Shown here one piece after another: positions 24,380-36,261 of a stretch of DNA of 64,000 bases (the first letter of the stretch is position 1; each line of letters starts with the position of its first letter). The notes beneath the pieces are model-generated. The model ran no database searches. It was given only the letters and a program-made list of their open reading frames with translations, and was not told the DNA's origin. The position numbers and the translations under genes were made by a program. Source of the stretch: Osedax fenrisi (Eukaryota; Annelida; Polychaeta; Sabellida; Siboglinidae); the NCBI GenBank assembly GCA_964019155.1, contig OZ025239.1, forward strand, positions 105,918,612-105,982,611, in the 5' to 3' direction.

Positions 24380-26290
24380 TATTATTATTATTATTAAATA
24401 GTTTATTGACTACAAAACATCATATGTTTATCGACCTTATATAAGACGTTATGTACGACGCTGAATAGTTTCAAGTCTGTGAATTAAACGAAAGGGGAGG
24501 GTAGTAAATAAGGAACAGTAGTACCGAAGTCTACTGAATACAATACCATGAATAAGGCACTTGATTACATTAAAAGTTAGCTTGTTACGCGTCTTTCTAA
24601 TGTTGTATAGATAGTAATTAGCAGTACGTATAATATTTAATATTTTGTGAAATGATATTGAAATGAGTGTCGAAAGTAATACCGAGTGTAGTTAATTATT
24701 GGGAATTGGGAAGTGAGAGTAAAAAAGATATGTTATTTAAAGGAGAACTGGGATAAGATAAAATAATAGTATCAGTTTTAGAAATATTTAGTGAAAGTGA
24801 GTTATTAGCAATCCATTTCGTTAATTCAGTAATGCAGTTGTAAATAGATAACTGAATTGTTTCAGGACGATGGCAGACGGGAAGTATGTGTATATTTGGA
24901 GATCATCAGTATAAAGATGATAATGTATGTGAGGAAATTTGAGAAATATTGATTTTATAGGTAATATATAAATTATGATTAGAATGGGACCAAGGACAGA
25001 GCCTTGTGTAATATCACAGGAGTTAATAAAAGGTACAGACAACGACAACTTAATTTGACAGATGAATATCTTTTAGATACAAATGAATTGAACCAGTTGA
25101 GAACTTGATCATTAATACCAATCTCACGTAGACGAAACGAAAGAATTTGAAGATTAAGAGAGTTAAAGCACACGATAAATCTAACAGAACAAGATAACAC
25201 ATACTCTTTACATCGAGGGATAAAATAATATAACTAATAATAATATTTAGGACTGTCTCAGTGCTACGGTGAGAGAGATAAGCGCTTTGAAAGCAATCAA
25301 CAATATTATTGGAAGTAACATACTCTATTAGCTGAAGAGATAACTCGAGTTATTGTTCCAAAATATTTGAAATTGACGAGAGATGGGATATTGGTATGTA
25401 GTTAGCTAAGTTTGAGTGATCTAAAGTCGGTTTCTTGAGTAATGGTGTTATATACGATTATTTTATCTAGTGTGGTACAGTAGAAGTGATAAGATATAAT
25501 ATCTGTTTGATTATATCGATTGATTATATCAGTAATCAAACCAATGAGATAATGAGAGATGGAATGAAATAGGCATAATGGAACAGGATATAATGGATAG
25601 TGATATTTTAGAAAATTCAGTAACGAGAGTAATACTGTCTGAGATGGAAGTGTAAAGCATGACCAATAGTTAGTAGAGGTAATATGTGATACATCAAAAT
25701 GTGCAGGATCAAATTCAGGCAATGAATCAATTACGAAAGAAATCTTTCGTTGAAAGTAACTGGAAAATATAATGAATATTAAAGAGTCTGTTTGATATGG
25801 AAGACGTTTATTATTATATCAACACATCAATTTAAATAAAACTTTAAATGCTTGTTTAGAGGACATACCGAAGTCATTAAGCTTAACAGTAAAGTAGGAT
25901 GATTTATAGGTGAGAAGTTTACATTTATAAATTGATCGAGATACTTTCGAGGTTTTAAGATCAGCAAGGTTGGTCGATTGGTATTTTGTTTGAAGTTGTC
26001 TAAGTTAACGATGTAGATTAAATAGCTCATTACTAAACCAAGGAGATTTGGAATATGATCGATTTGCGGATTCAGTGATAGGTGCAAATATTTCAAGAGA
26101 ATTCGAAACAGCCGAGTTAGAATTATCAAATAGAGAGTCAGGTAAGAGATAACACTGATGGATATCAAGTTGAGAATAAATCGAGTTAAAATCGAATAAA
26201 TCAAGTTTAACAAATATTTTAATTTTACAAAAAAGGCAAAAAATTAGTATTAGCATTAGTAATAATAATTCTATGTATAACAATTTATAT
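24380..26290 (-). mobile_element. Decayed LINE, 5'-truncated
   Basis: On the minus strand, in order: KSPWFSNELFNLHR (26005-26283; endonuclease to RT linker), a frameshifted N-terminal RT (25402-25722), FNSLNLQILSFRLREIGIND and WFNSFVSKR (24979-25200), TQGSVLGPIL and LYTDDLQIY (24821-25048; YADD with Ala to Thr). Multiple frameshifts and stops. The end near 24380 lies in a TTATTA-rich tract. Same general class as the element at 14040. Confidence 0.8.
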
Positions 26291-27010
26291 ACTATTTCTA
26301 ATTCTATTAAATTTGACGATATGTTAAAAATGAATAATATAAAATGTATTTTTTGAGATAGGAATAATGTTTTACCTATAAATTTATAATTATTATAATT
26401 TATTATCCGGGTAACTTACTAGACATCACTATCTTCACATCCTCCCCCTCAATTTATCTTGAAATGATCTAAAGATAACATATTTAACTGTATGGATTAT
26501 GAAGGTGGCCTTTCTTGTAAGGTGTTATATTTTATTTAGGACACATTTTAGTTTTTTATCAACTATACATATTATGTTATTTTTGAGTTTTCTAATATAG
26601 TTATTTATGATTCTATAAATAAATAATTCAAATATTTCTGCTAATTATCGTATTTCACTAATTTTATTATATCCTCGCACTACCTAAATCTAATTAATTA
26701 TTGATAACATGTTAAATATTTCAGTTTATAAGTTGTGACAGGAATTATAAAAATATTAATTGAATTATTTCACAATATTTATAGTTTTTTTATCTAGATT
26801 CATAGCATCTATAAGTAGACACCTAATATTTTGAAATTAGTCCCAACCACTTAAATAATATTAATTATTACCCTTTATAATCATATTGTACCCAAGCAAC
26901 CAGAATCTAGTTGCCGCAACGTAACATTATAGGTCAAATAATATGTTCCACTAGGTGGTCGAATCATAGGTAGTTTGTGAGCTGAGAAACGGTTTCCTTT
27001 TACATACAAA
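26291..27010. other. No gene seen
   Basis: AT-rich DNA with a short C-rich stretch near 26440. No feature supported. Confidence 0.4.
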
Positions 27011-27011
27011 A

Positions 27012-27258
27012 AATCAATAGTGGAACGTATTATTTTACCCATAAATAAACACCTAGTGGAACGTATATTTGTACCCATAAATAACACTTAGTGGAACGTA
27101 TATTTTTACCCATGATTAAACACCTATTGGAACGTATATTTTTACCCATGATTAAACACCTAGTGGAACGTATATTTTTACCCTTAATAAACACCTAGTG
27201 GAACGTATATTTTTACCCATAAATAAACACCTAGTGGAACGTATATTTTTACCCATAC
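27012..27258. repeat. 36-bp minisatellite, about seven units
   Basis: Units of the form AGTGGAACGTATATTTTTAC followed by CCATAAATAAACACCT, with variants. The copies are similar enough to imply recent expansion. Non-coding. Confidence 0.9.
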
Positions 27259-27552
27259 ACAATAAAAAAGAAACGTAAAACAATTCATTCATTTATTACA
27301 AGGAACAATACACAAAATATGGATATGATATAACACGTGAATAATATATATAATAATAAACTGGGAATGCAAGGGTATATTTATAATAATAATAAAATAA
27401 GTATGTATACATATATGATCATATATGATTATAATATACATATATAGTATATAGTATGCGAATATATACGTATAGAGGTTTCTGTTCATTAAATAGCACA
27501 GTGTATAATTCCAGATATATATATACGAAATTCACGAAGACGATACCGGATC

Positions 27553-27622
27553 CTAGAGATGATCTTTAACATATTCATGGAGATATTCACCATAGCCAAC
27601 CAGGAAGATCATCTTGTTTATT
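27553..27622 (-). pseudogene. Exon-like relative of the 30.4-31.1 kb repeat
   Basis: On the minus strand an acceptor (TTATAATTTCAG) is followed by a frame reading NKMIFLVGYGEYLHEYVKDHL-like residues to TAG. The same acceptor and a similar EYLHEYVQDHL reading occur in the tandem copies at 30.6 and 30.9 kb. It is diverged and carries an internal deletion relative to those copies. Product unknown; gene status doubtful. Confidence 0.3.
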
Positions 27623-28321
27623 CTGAAATTATAAATTGTATATTAATATAAATCAATTATGATGACACAATCATATGTATATGTGTATACTGTAACTAGT
27701 TGTATTTAATGAATAATGGACTAGCTGGACCATACAAGTGCAAACAGGTGCAATGTATCGCGTGGTACATTTATCCCTTAGCCAATCAGGGAGGAATGCG
27801 TTCCCTAGGCACATACGCAGTGCGTGCATTAAGGTGGATTTATCTCAATAACAGCAATAGAAGTAGTGTGTATTATATGTACATTTAAATTCTAAGAAAC
27901 TTGGTATACTTTATTTTTTATTTTGATGACGCATTACTTGGCGCTTGCGATTTTAAAAATACGAATTTATAAATTTTATTTATGAATTCTAAAAATACCA
28001 ATTTATCCATTGTTTTTACGCGCATGACATTATAGCATTTATTTAGGTCAAATATTTAAATTTTATTTAGTTATTTTATTTTATTTTATCTATATAATGA
28101 AATTACGTACTAATTCCATCTTTAAAAAAACATACGGTGTATCTAACATGCCTATTGGTAAATTACCAACATATATCGATGTCGGGAGACAATATTTGTT
28201 CATAGATAAATCTTTAAATATATCTAACAATGAAACCTTAAATAAACTTATTGATATTTGGTTTAGATCATCTATTCCGTTTATAATTATGTTATGTTAT
28301 ATGTATAAAAACATATGTTAA

Positions 28322-29035
28322 CACTGTTATTTATAAATTTATCATTATTTTATATATTATTACATTCAATGTTAATAATACATTTTTGTTAGTTAAATGT
28401 ATATACTGTTATTTGTAAATTTATCATTGTTATATATTATTTCATTCAATGTTTATAATCATTATTTTGTTAGTTAAATGTATAAATGTATAAATGTTAA
28501 ATGTATATACTGTATTTGTAAATTTATCATTGTTCTATATATTATTACATTCAATGTTTATAATCATTATTTTGTTAGTTAAATATACATACTGTTATTT
28601 GTAAATGTATCACTGTGTTATATATTATTACATTCAATGTTTATAATCATTATTTTGTTAGTTAAATGTATATATTGTTATTTGTAAATTTATTATTATG
28701 TTATATATTATTACATTCAATGTTCATAATACATATTTTGTTATTTAAATGTATATACTGTTATTTGTAAATTTATCATTGTTATATATTATTTCATTCA
28801 ATGTTTATAATCATTATTTGTTAGTTAAATGTATATAATGTTATTTGTAAATTTAACATTATTCTAAATATTATTACATTCAATGTTCATAATACATATT
28901 TTCTTAATTACATGTATATACTATATACTGTTATTTGTAAATTTATCATTATTATATATATTATTACATTCAATGTTCATAATACATATTTTGTTAGTTA
29001 CATGTATATACTGTTATTTGTAAATTTATAATATA
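28322..29035. repeat. About 83-bp minisatellite, eight to nine units
   Basis: Repeated block beginning ACTGTTATTTGTAAATTTAT and containing ATTACATTCAATGTTTATAA and TTTTGTTAGTTAAATGTATA. Unit length varies slightly. Non-coding. Confidence 0.9.
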
Positions 29036-30370
29036 TTAGTAATGTAAATTTAATGTATAATTTTTAAAATATAAAAAATTAAATTATTAAAAAAAAATTA
29101 TTTATGACTAAAAATCACTTTTTTTCTTCAAAATGTACCTTACAAAATCTTGTTTTAACACAACTTTTAAAATGCACTTTTATGTGATAACTTACAAAAT
29201 AAGAGAACATATATATTCGCATAAAATAAAAAAAAAAAATTGTAAAAAATATAATACAGAATTGTCCAGGCGTCCTAGAAATATTGATTTTTAAAATGTT
29301 TTGTAATGATGTAGATTCACTTTGTATAGAGTATATTTATTTATTTATTATATATAATATTACAATATAGTTATTAGATACTCCTAGGATATTAAAATAA
29401 ATAATTTTTTTAAATAATTTTATTTTATGCCTGGAAAATGAAATTTTGATATTTTAATGAATTTTTTTTTGGGATTTCTAGGAAAAATCAAAAAACAAAT
29501 ATTTTTTTATTTTTTACTAAATTAATATTATCCATTATATACATATTAGTTGTGTATAAAATATCAGTGATGTTCCTTGTGTATAAGTATGATAAATAAA
29601 TGATTTAAAATTGTCTCTATGTACTCAATGTAAAATTTCCTATCTGCTCCATGTTCTAGGTGAAAGCGCAAGATTTCTACTATTCAGAATTCAAAAAAAA
29701 TTTCAGATTCTGTTTCATATAACCATTATCTTATTAGCCGATGCTACTTCTTTTCACCATTTATAATTCAACAATGTTCCAATCCAGTTTATCGTGCGTC
29801 AACCTGATTCCTAAAGCAGTAAACATGTTACATAATGGGACGCCCGATATCTAGTTCGTTAGCATGATATGGAACGTTCCATTATGCTAAGCTGCACGGA
29901 CTGTTCCATTACAGATAGCAACATGATATATATATATATATATATATATATGGCTATACATGACGGGCGGCATACTTTATAAATGAACATCGTGTGTAGG
30001 AGGTAATTTACAACTGAATAGATGTGTATGTTGAACCAATGGTGGTTTTAGGTAGAGGTGTGACTATTACAGGAATCAGGTGTGAAGATGAGGGCATCAT
30101 TAGTAATGGCAAGGTCGTCATTTTATACTATAACTTACATATATGCGAATTTATATACACTTAGGTATATCATGTACACCCTATTACTAAATATATATAC
30201 GAATGTAATTATATTAACATAACAATATTTAACATGTGTACTATATTACATCATAGTGTATATTAATCTAGGTCATCAGGGGATTAAAATTAGACAAAGG
30301 CCGGTACTAGTTTATATATATAGATTTTACATAATTACATACATATACATGCACGACGTATGCATTGCAC
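29036..30370. other. No gene seen
   Basis: AT-rich. A less AT-rich patch (29600-30110) contains GGAACGTTCC-type words but no supported frame or repeat family. Confidence 0.4.
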
Positions 30371-30420
<50 letters not shown>

Positions 30421-30472
30421 GATGTATACATTAAATACTGACTTCTGTATCTTGACTATTCAATTTGTCGGA

Positions 30473-30604
30473 CTAGAAGCTGGCAAACAAGTTTAGATAC
30501 ATGGCATTCACGAAGACGATACCGGAGGCAATCCCGGATAGCATACGGAGGACGTCTAGGGCGGTAACGGAGATGATCTTGAACATATTCATGAAGATAT
30601 TCAT
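30473..30604 (-). CDS. Small hydrophobic ORF, copy A (43 aa)
   Basis: The frame starts MNIFMNMFKIISV and continues through VLRMLSGIASGIVFVNAMY to a TAG. It is rich in Ile, Val, Leu, Met and Phe, like one membrane helix. An in-frame TAG directly precedes the ATG. Compared with copy C, six of nine differences fall in third codon positions of this frame, which hints at coding constraint. An overlapping frame fed by an upstream acceptor is also open, so the frame is not certain. I do not recognise the product. Confidence 0.35.
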   Translation of the reverse strand: MNIFMNMFKIISVTALDVLRMLSGIASGIVFVNAMYLNLFASF

Positions 30605-30752
30605 CTAGCCAAGCAGGAAGAAAACTACTGATGATCTTAATTATCCTGAAATTATAAATTGTATATTAATAAATCAATTATCATGACACTATAATATTTA
30701 TATGTGTATACTAACTTCTAACTTCTGCATCTTGTCTATTCAATTTGTCGGA

Positions 30753-30884
30753 CTAGAAGCTGGCCAACAAGTTTAGATACATGCCATTCACGAAGACGAT
30801 ACCGGAGGCGATCCCGGATAGCATACGGAGGACGTATAGGGCGGTAACGGAGATGATCTTGAACATATTCATGAAGATATTCAT
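30753..30884 (-). CDS. Small hydrophobic ORF, copy B (43 aa)
   Basis: Same length and frame as copy A. Differences include Asp to Tyr near residue 17, Ala to Gly, and Phe to Leu near the C-terminus. Upstream sequence, including the putative acceptor TTATAATTT(C/T)AG, is conserved, although copy B has TTTTAG there. Unknown function; it may be a repeat-borne frame and not a gene. Confidence 0.35.
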   Translation of the reverse strand: MNIFMNMFKIISVTALYVLRMLSGIASGIVFVNGMYLNLLASF

Positions 30885-31025
30885 CTAGCCAAGCAGGAAG
30901 AAAACTACTGATGATCTTAATTATCCTAAAATTATAAATTGTATATTAATAAATCAATTATCATGACACTATAATATTTATATGTGTATACTAACTTCTG
31001 CATCTTGACTATTCAATTTGTTGGA

Positions 31026-31139
31026 CTAGAAGCTGGCCAACAAGTTTAGATACATGCCATTCACGAATACGATACCGGAGGCGATTCCGGATAGCATACG
31101 GAGGACATCTAGAGCGATAATGGAGATGATCTTGAACAT
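31026..31139 (-). CDS. Small hydrophobic ORF, copy C (37 aa, truncated start)
   Basis: Begins at the third Met of copies A/B (MFKIISIIALDVLRMLSGIA). The tandem unit stops at that point. Its differences from copy A are mostly synonymous in this frame; it has two Ile replacements (Val, Thr) and keeps hydrophobicity and the final Ser-Phe-stop. No recognised family. Confidence 0.35.
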   Translation of the reverse strand: MFKIISIIALDVLRMLSGIASGIVFVNGMYLNLLASF

Positions 31140-31287
31140 ATTTACATGTAAATATTGGCGTTATTTTTGATGATACTAGGATGCCCTTAAAGAATATTGT
31201 TAAACATTTTTCAAAGTTTTAAAATATATTTTATTTATAATAATTAAGTGGCGGTATACTGGTATATAACGATACTAAATAAATCGT

Positions 31288-31319
<32 letters not shown>

Positions 31320-31419
31320 TAATGCTGTACAATTTAAAATACTATATTAATTAATAATTATAAAAACAATATATAATTAATAATTAATAATATACAATTA
31401 ATTGTTATTAATTAATAAT

Positions 31420-32340
31420 AAGTATTGATAAATAATTATTAATTAGTAAATTATAATTGAATAATTATTAGAATAATATATAAATAATAATTAATAATAT
31501 ACAATTAATTATTATTACTTAATAATTATAATTGAATAATAGTATACATAGTATAATATTTATTTGTATAGTATATACTTAATATACCATATATGGTTAC
31601 ACGAATATCTGTGTATGTACATCGTACACTGTACACATGTTTTTATATGTGAATATATATGAATAGTAATCAAGCAAGCATTGTATAATTATAATCCCTT
31701 GCTGACCTAGATGACTTTGTGCATAGTAAATTAACTTTCATTATTATTCATGTTTCACTGAGTCATAGTTAAATATAGAATATTCACATAACTTATAAGT
31801 TATAGCGCTATAGCGCGTAATAATTATTAATATAATAATAAATAGAATAATATATAAATAATAATTACTAATATACAATTAATTATTATTACTACAAAAT
31901 TATTATTGATAAATAATTATTAAGATAATATATAATTAATAATTATTAATATATACTTAAGTGTTATTAATTAATAATAAGTATTGATAAATAATTATTA
32001 ATTAGTAAATTATAATTGAATAATTATTAGAATAATATATAAATAATAATTAATAACATACAATTAATTATTATTACTTAATAATTATAATTGAATAATA
32101 GTATACATAGTATACTTATTTATAATATTTATTTGTATATTATATACTTAATATACCATATATGGTTACACGCATATATGTGTATGTACGACGTACACTG
32201 TACACATGTTTTTATATGTTAATATAAATGCATAGTAATCAAGCAAGCATTGTATAATTATAATCCCTTGCTGACCTAGATAACTGTGTGCATAGTAAAT
32301 TATCTTATGAGCATTATTCATGTTTCGTGAGTCGACTATG
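31420..32340. repeat. Tandem duplication, about 555-bp spacing
   Basis: The block from about 31420 to 31745 (TATTGATAAATAATTATTAA through CAAGCAAGCATTG and CCCTTGCTGACCTAGAT) recurs at about 31975-32290 with few differences. Surrounding sequence to 32760 is built of TAATTATTAATA variants, probably the same process in decay. No gene. Confidence 0.8.
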
Positions 32341-32889
32341 ATCATAGTTAAATATATAATATTCACCTAACTTAGCGCGTAATAATTATTATAATAATAT
32401 ATAAATAAAAATTACTAATATACAATTAATTATTATTACTAACAAATTATTATTGATAAATAATTATTAAGATAATATATAATTAATAATTATTAATATA
32501 TAATTAAGTGTTATTAGTTAATAATAATTATTAATAAATAATTATTAATTAGTAAATTAAAATTGAATAATTATTAAAATAATATATAATTAATAATTAT
32601 TAATATATACTTAATTGTTATTAATTAATAATACGTATTGGTATATAATTATTAAAATAATATATAATTAATAATAAGTATTGATAAATAATTATTAATT
32701 AGTAAATTAGAATTGAATAATTAATAATTATTAAAATACTATATAATTAATAAGTAATAATTTTACAGCACTAATGTATATACATATATATATATATAAT
32801 CATATTATTAATAGTTGTATGTTATCCATAGATATTATAATTATAACTTATATACATATTCCCATATAATGTTTATATTATATATTTAT

Positions 32890-34450
32890 ACATATTATAA
32901 TATTTATTTGTATATAATATACTTAATTTAATATTTGTATACTATATATATAATATATATTATATATTATAATAAATAAGTTATATTAAATGATCAAAAT
33001 AATAATGTATTTATTGTAAAATTCTAGGTTTTAAAGATTGTTATTAATTTGTATTTGCCTAGTTGTAAACCAGTTGTAATTTTATAATAATGCATAATAC
33101 ATATTTACCCATGTTAAACATAATTTGACATTTTATTTTATATATAATATATAGTATAATATGGTATAATATAGTATAATATTAATATGATTTTTTCATA
33201 AATTTCTAAAAAAATGCCTTATGTTAAAATATTATGTTTTAATATATTTTTGTAAATAGTTTTACAAAATTGAATAAAAATGGCTTATATTAAAATATTA
33301 AGTTTAATTACTAATTATATATACGACTTGAATGCCGATTTATAACATACATGTAGTACTAATGGTATATGTATATTATAACAGGATATATTACTACTTA
33401 TTAAATTATTACTGCAGTAAAAACATTAATATTGAATATATTTAAAGTACTACTGGTATATGTATGCAAGGTTATGCATTGTTATACAATTACAACTGAG
33501 CAAAAACATATTAATAACAATCTTTAAAACCTAAATTTGTACTATAAATACATTATTATTTTGAATATTTAATATCAATTATTGATTATAATATATAAAT
33601 TATAAAATATAATATATATTATATATACAGTAAAACCTCTCTATAAGAAACTATTTTTTGTCAGTACTTTTGTTCTTATAGAGAGGTTTTCTTATAAAGA
33701 GGTTTTTACTTTTCCAATGATTTTAAGAATTAATTTATAATTGAAAATGCATATCTATAGGTTATATATATAGTATATTTATTGTGTATACTGTTTTAAA
33801 TGTATACTGTATTGTTTGCGCTTAGACATGTTAATACATAATGACATTTTATTAGATTTACATTAGAAATTATAAATTATGAATCATCATTGATGAATAT
33901 AATATAATGAATATTATAATAATCTATTATTTAATAATTAATTGTATAATATAATAAATTGAATCAACAATACCCATATCAATACATTTAAGGATATAAT
34001 AACATTTATTAATTTTTTTTAATAACTTTAGTGATATACAATAACAATTATTAATTCATTTTAATTCATTTCTAGCTATTTATGTAATATAATATTATTT
34101 TAAAGATATAAATTATAGAAATTAATTATTATATAAGATATTTCTATAATTGTTATCAATATACAATACTTCTATTTATATGTAATTATTTTGTATACAA
34201 TAAGTTTCTTATAAAGAGGTTTTTCTTATATTTTTCTTATAAGATTTTCTTATAAAGAGGTTTTTTAATGTGGAAAAGGTTGAATTACAACCAAATGTGT
34301 GAACAATTTTCTTATAAAGAGGTTTTTCTTATAAAGAGGTTTCTTATAGAGAGGTTTTACTGTATATATATAGTATCAAACTATAAAATTAAGTATATTA
34401 TATACAAATAAATATTATAAAATTACAACTGGATTACAACTGCTTTTTAG
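32890..34450. repeat. Interrupted foldback repeat
   Basis: The sequence at 32897-33100 (ATAATATTTATTTGTATATA, then GGTTTTAAAGATTGTTATTA) is the reverse complement of sequence at 33450-33560 and 34380-34420. The right half is split by the MITE at 33628-34362. Arm identity is high but AT-rich, so the limits are approximate. Confidence 0.6.
33628..34362. mobile_element. pogo/Tigger-like MITE (735 bp)
   Basis: Ends CAGTAAAACCTCTCTATAAG and its exact reverse complement, a perfect inverted repeat of at least 24 bp, with TA on both sides (33626-33627, 34363-34364). CAGT ends with TA duplication fit the pogo/Tc1-mariner group. CTTATAAAGAGG words are repeated near both ends. No transposase frame, so it is non-autonomous. 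Confidence 0.85.
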
Positions 34451-34489
34451 TACATCCCATAATATTAATATATAATTATGCATAAAGGA

Positions 34490-34522
34490 CATAGAGCTAG
34501 AGAGGTTTTCTCTAGCTCTATG
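34490..34522. mobile_element. 33-bp palindrome flanked by 8-bp direct repeats (unit 1)
   Basis: CATAGAGCTAGAGA and its exact reverse complement around a 5-base centre. ATAAAGGA flanks both sides (34482-34489, 34523-34530). The diverged copy in unit 2 keeps the same layout, so the insertion preceded the tandem duplication. Confidence 0.55.
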
Positions 34523-34955
34523 ATAAAGGATGACACTTAACAATTATATAAGTATATATGTTTATATTTAACAATAAGATTATTATATTACCTTATTAAA
34601 TCAACTCGTAGTATATATGATATATAATCTAAATATTGGTAAGTTGTCTTTAAGGAAGTAGAATAAAAGGAAGTGCATATATAAGGAAATAAATAAACTA
34701 TACCGTTGATTTCAATTTTCGCGCCATACACAATAACCTGCGCATTGAATGATGCAATGGGTGATGCAATGGGCGACGCCCTTTGGGTGTGTCTTGTCGT
34801 AACGCTTCATTTCACACATAATCACGACATGTATGCTATAATACAATCTTGTTATGCTCTGTACATCTATTTATAGATATGTGGTAGAACAACTATATAA
34901 TATCTATGTATATCTATAATATATGTGTGTATGTTTGTGTGTGTATCTGTGCGTG

Positions 34956-35008
<53 letters not shown>

Positions 35009-35139
35009 TATACTATACTATAGTATCAAAGTATACAATTAAGTATATTATATACAAATATATATTATAAAATTACAACAGGATTACAACTGCGTTTTAG
35101 TAAATCCCATACTATTAATATATAATTATGCATAAAGGA

Positions 35140-35172
35140 TATAGAGCTAGAGAGCTTTTCTCTAGCTATATG
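35140..35172. mobile_element. 33-bp palindrome, diverged copy (unit 2)
   Basis: Same arm ATAGAGCTAGAGA with a mismatch in the right arm. Flanks ATAAAGGA and ATAAAGTA. Paralogue of 34490-34522 by duplication, not an independent insertion. Confidence 0.55.
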
Positions 35173-35393
35173 ATAAAGTATAACACCTATCAATTATATA
35201 TGTTATATTTTTATATTTAACAATACTATTTTATATTACCTTATTAAATCAACTTGTAATAAACAATCTAAATATTGATAAATTGTCAATATAGGAAGTT
35301 TAATACATAGGAAGAATTAGCAAATAATGAAGTAATTAATCAATACCGTTAATATCAATTTTCGCGCTAAACACAATTTTCACAATAACACAC

Positions 35394-35432
35394 TCATCGA
35401 TATAAAGAAAGTCACTTTCTTTATATCGATGA
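35394..35432. mobile_element. 39-bp palindromic insertion with 6-bp direct repeats
   Basis: TCATCGATATAAAGAAAGT, one central C, then the exact reverse complement. ACACAC flanks both sides (35388-35393, 35433-35438). Unit 1 of the tandem duplication lacks it at the corresponding place. It has the same arms and outer boundaries as 21230-21264; the centre is four bases longer here. Confidence 0.8.
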
Positions 35433-35954
35433 ACACACTTACCTGCGCACTGGGTGTGGTGGGTGACGCAATTAGCGTGACTTTTCGTAATGCTTCATTG
35501 CATACAGTATTTACGACATGTATGATTTAATACATTCGTGGAATGCTATGAACCTCTATTTATAGATATTTAATAGAAAAACTAGAAAATATCTAATATT
35601 TATTGGGTATTAATCATATTATTTATAGTTATTTTACCTAATTATATCTTATATACATATTCCATTATAATAATGTATATTTACAAACTAATGAACTAAT
35701 TAGTTCATTAGCGCATTAGTACTTTAATGTGGGATGTGAAATAAATCACAGAAATATTAAACAGAAATAAGTGTATAAATTAACACTAATAGATTGTATA
35801 TATATATATATATATATGTTTGTAATTGTGTGTATGTGTGTGCGTGTGTATATATTATACAATTATATTGATATATAATTCTATTAATAATAATTATTAT
35901 TGATAATAGATATATTTTATAAAATATAATATTTCACAATAGATATCGCTGTTG

Positions 35955-36232
35955 TAATATCCAATGTATTTATTTGACTTATACAATTGTATATATTAAT
36001 ATACAAATTTGAATATATATTGAATACATAAATTAATGATATCCAAAGTGTTTATTTGACCTATAAAATATACAAAATTGGAACATACATTGAATACATA
36101 ATATATTCATATCCAAAGTGTTTATTTGACCTATAAAATATACAAAATTGGAACATATATTGCATAAATAAAATAATTATATCCAAAGTGTTTATTTGAC
36201 CCATAATATATACACTGGTGAAACGTTGTTAT
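35955..36232. repeat. About 70-bp minisatellite, four units
   Basis: Repeated ATATCCAAAGTGTTTATTTG followed by ACCTATAAAATATACAAAAT and GGAACATACATTGAATACAT. The first unit is most diverged. Confidence 0.85.
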
Positions 36233-36261
36233 ATATGTTACGTTGACGCGCAACGCGTTTG

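Larger units (their letters stand above)
30433..31140. repeat. About 280-bp tandem triplication
   Basis: Copies begin near 30439, 30720 and 30995 (CTTCTGCATCTTGACTATTC). The first two are nearly identical over the whole unit. The third is cut off at about 31140 within the ORF start. Each unit carries one small minus-strand ORF, annotated separately. A diverged fourth piece lies at about 27525-27700. Confidence 0.9.
34371..35590. repeat. Tandem duplication, two diverged units
   Basis: Unit 1 (34371-about 34930) and unit 2 (about 35020-35590) share, in order, the ATTAAGTATATTATATACAA block, GGATTACAACTGC, CATAAAGGA plus a palindrome, CAATTTTCGCGC, a GTAAYGCTTCAT block and ATTTATAGATAT. Unit 2 alone carries the 39-bp palindromic insertion at 35394. 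Non-coding as far as I can see. Confidence 0.8.

Noticed and set aside
27012..27258. CRISPR-like array
   Set aside because: Repeats are directly adjacent with no unique spacers, and the DNA is eukaryotic; it is a minisatellite.
28097..28321. 74-codon frame with YGVSNMPIGKLPTYIDVG
   Set aside because: Unlike most spurious frames it is not low-complexity, but I see no family, no splice partner and no second copy, so it stays unannotated.
35696..35719. 24-bp perfect palindrome CTAATGAACTAA plus its reverse complement as a third mobile palindrome
   Set aside because: No flanking direct repeat and no empty site for comparison; chance is not excluded in AT-rich DNA.
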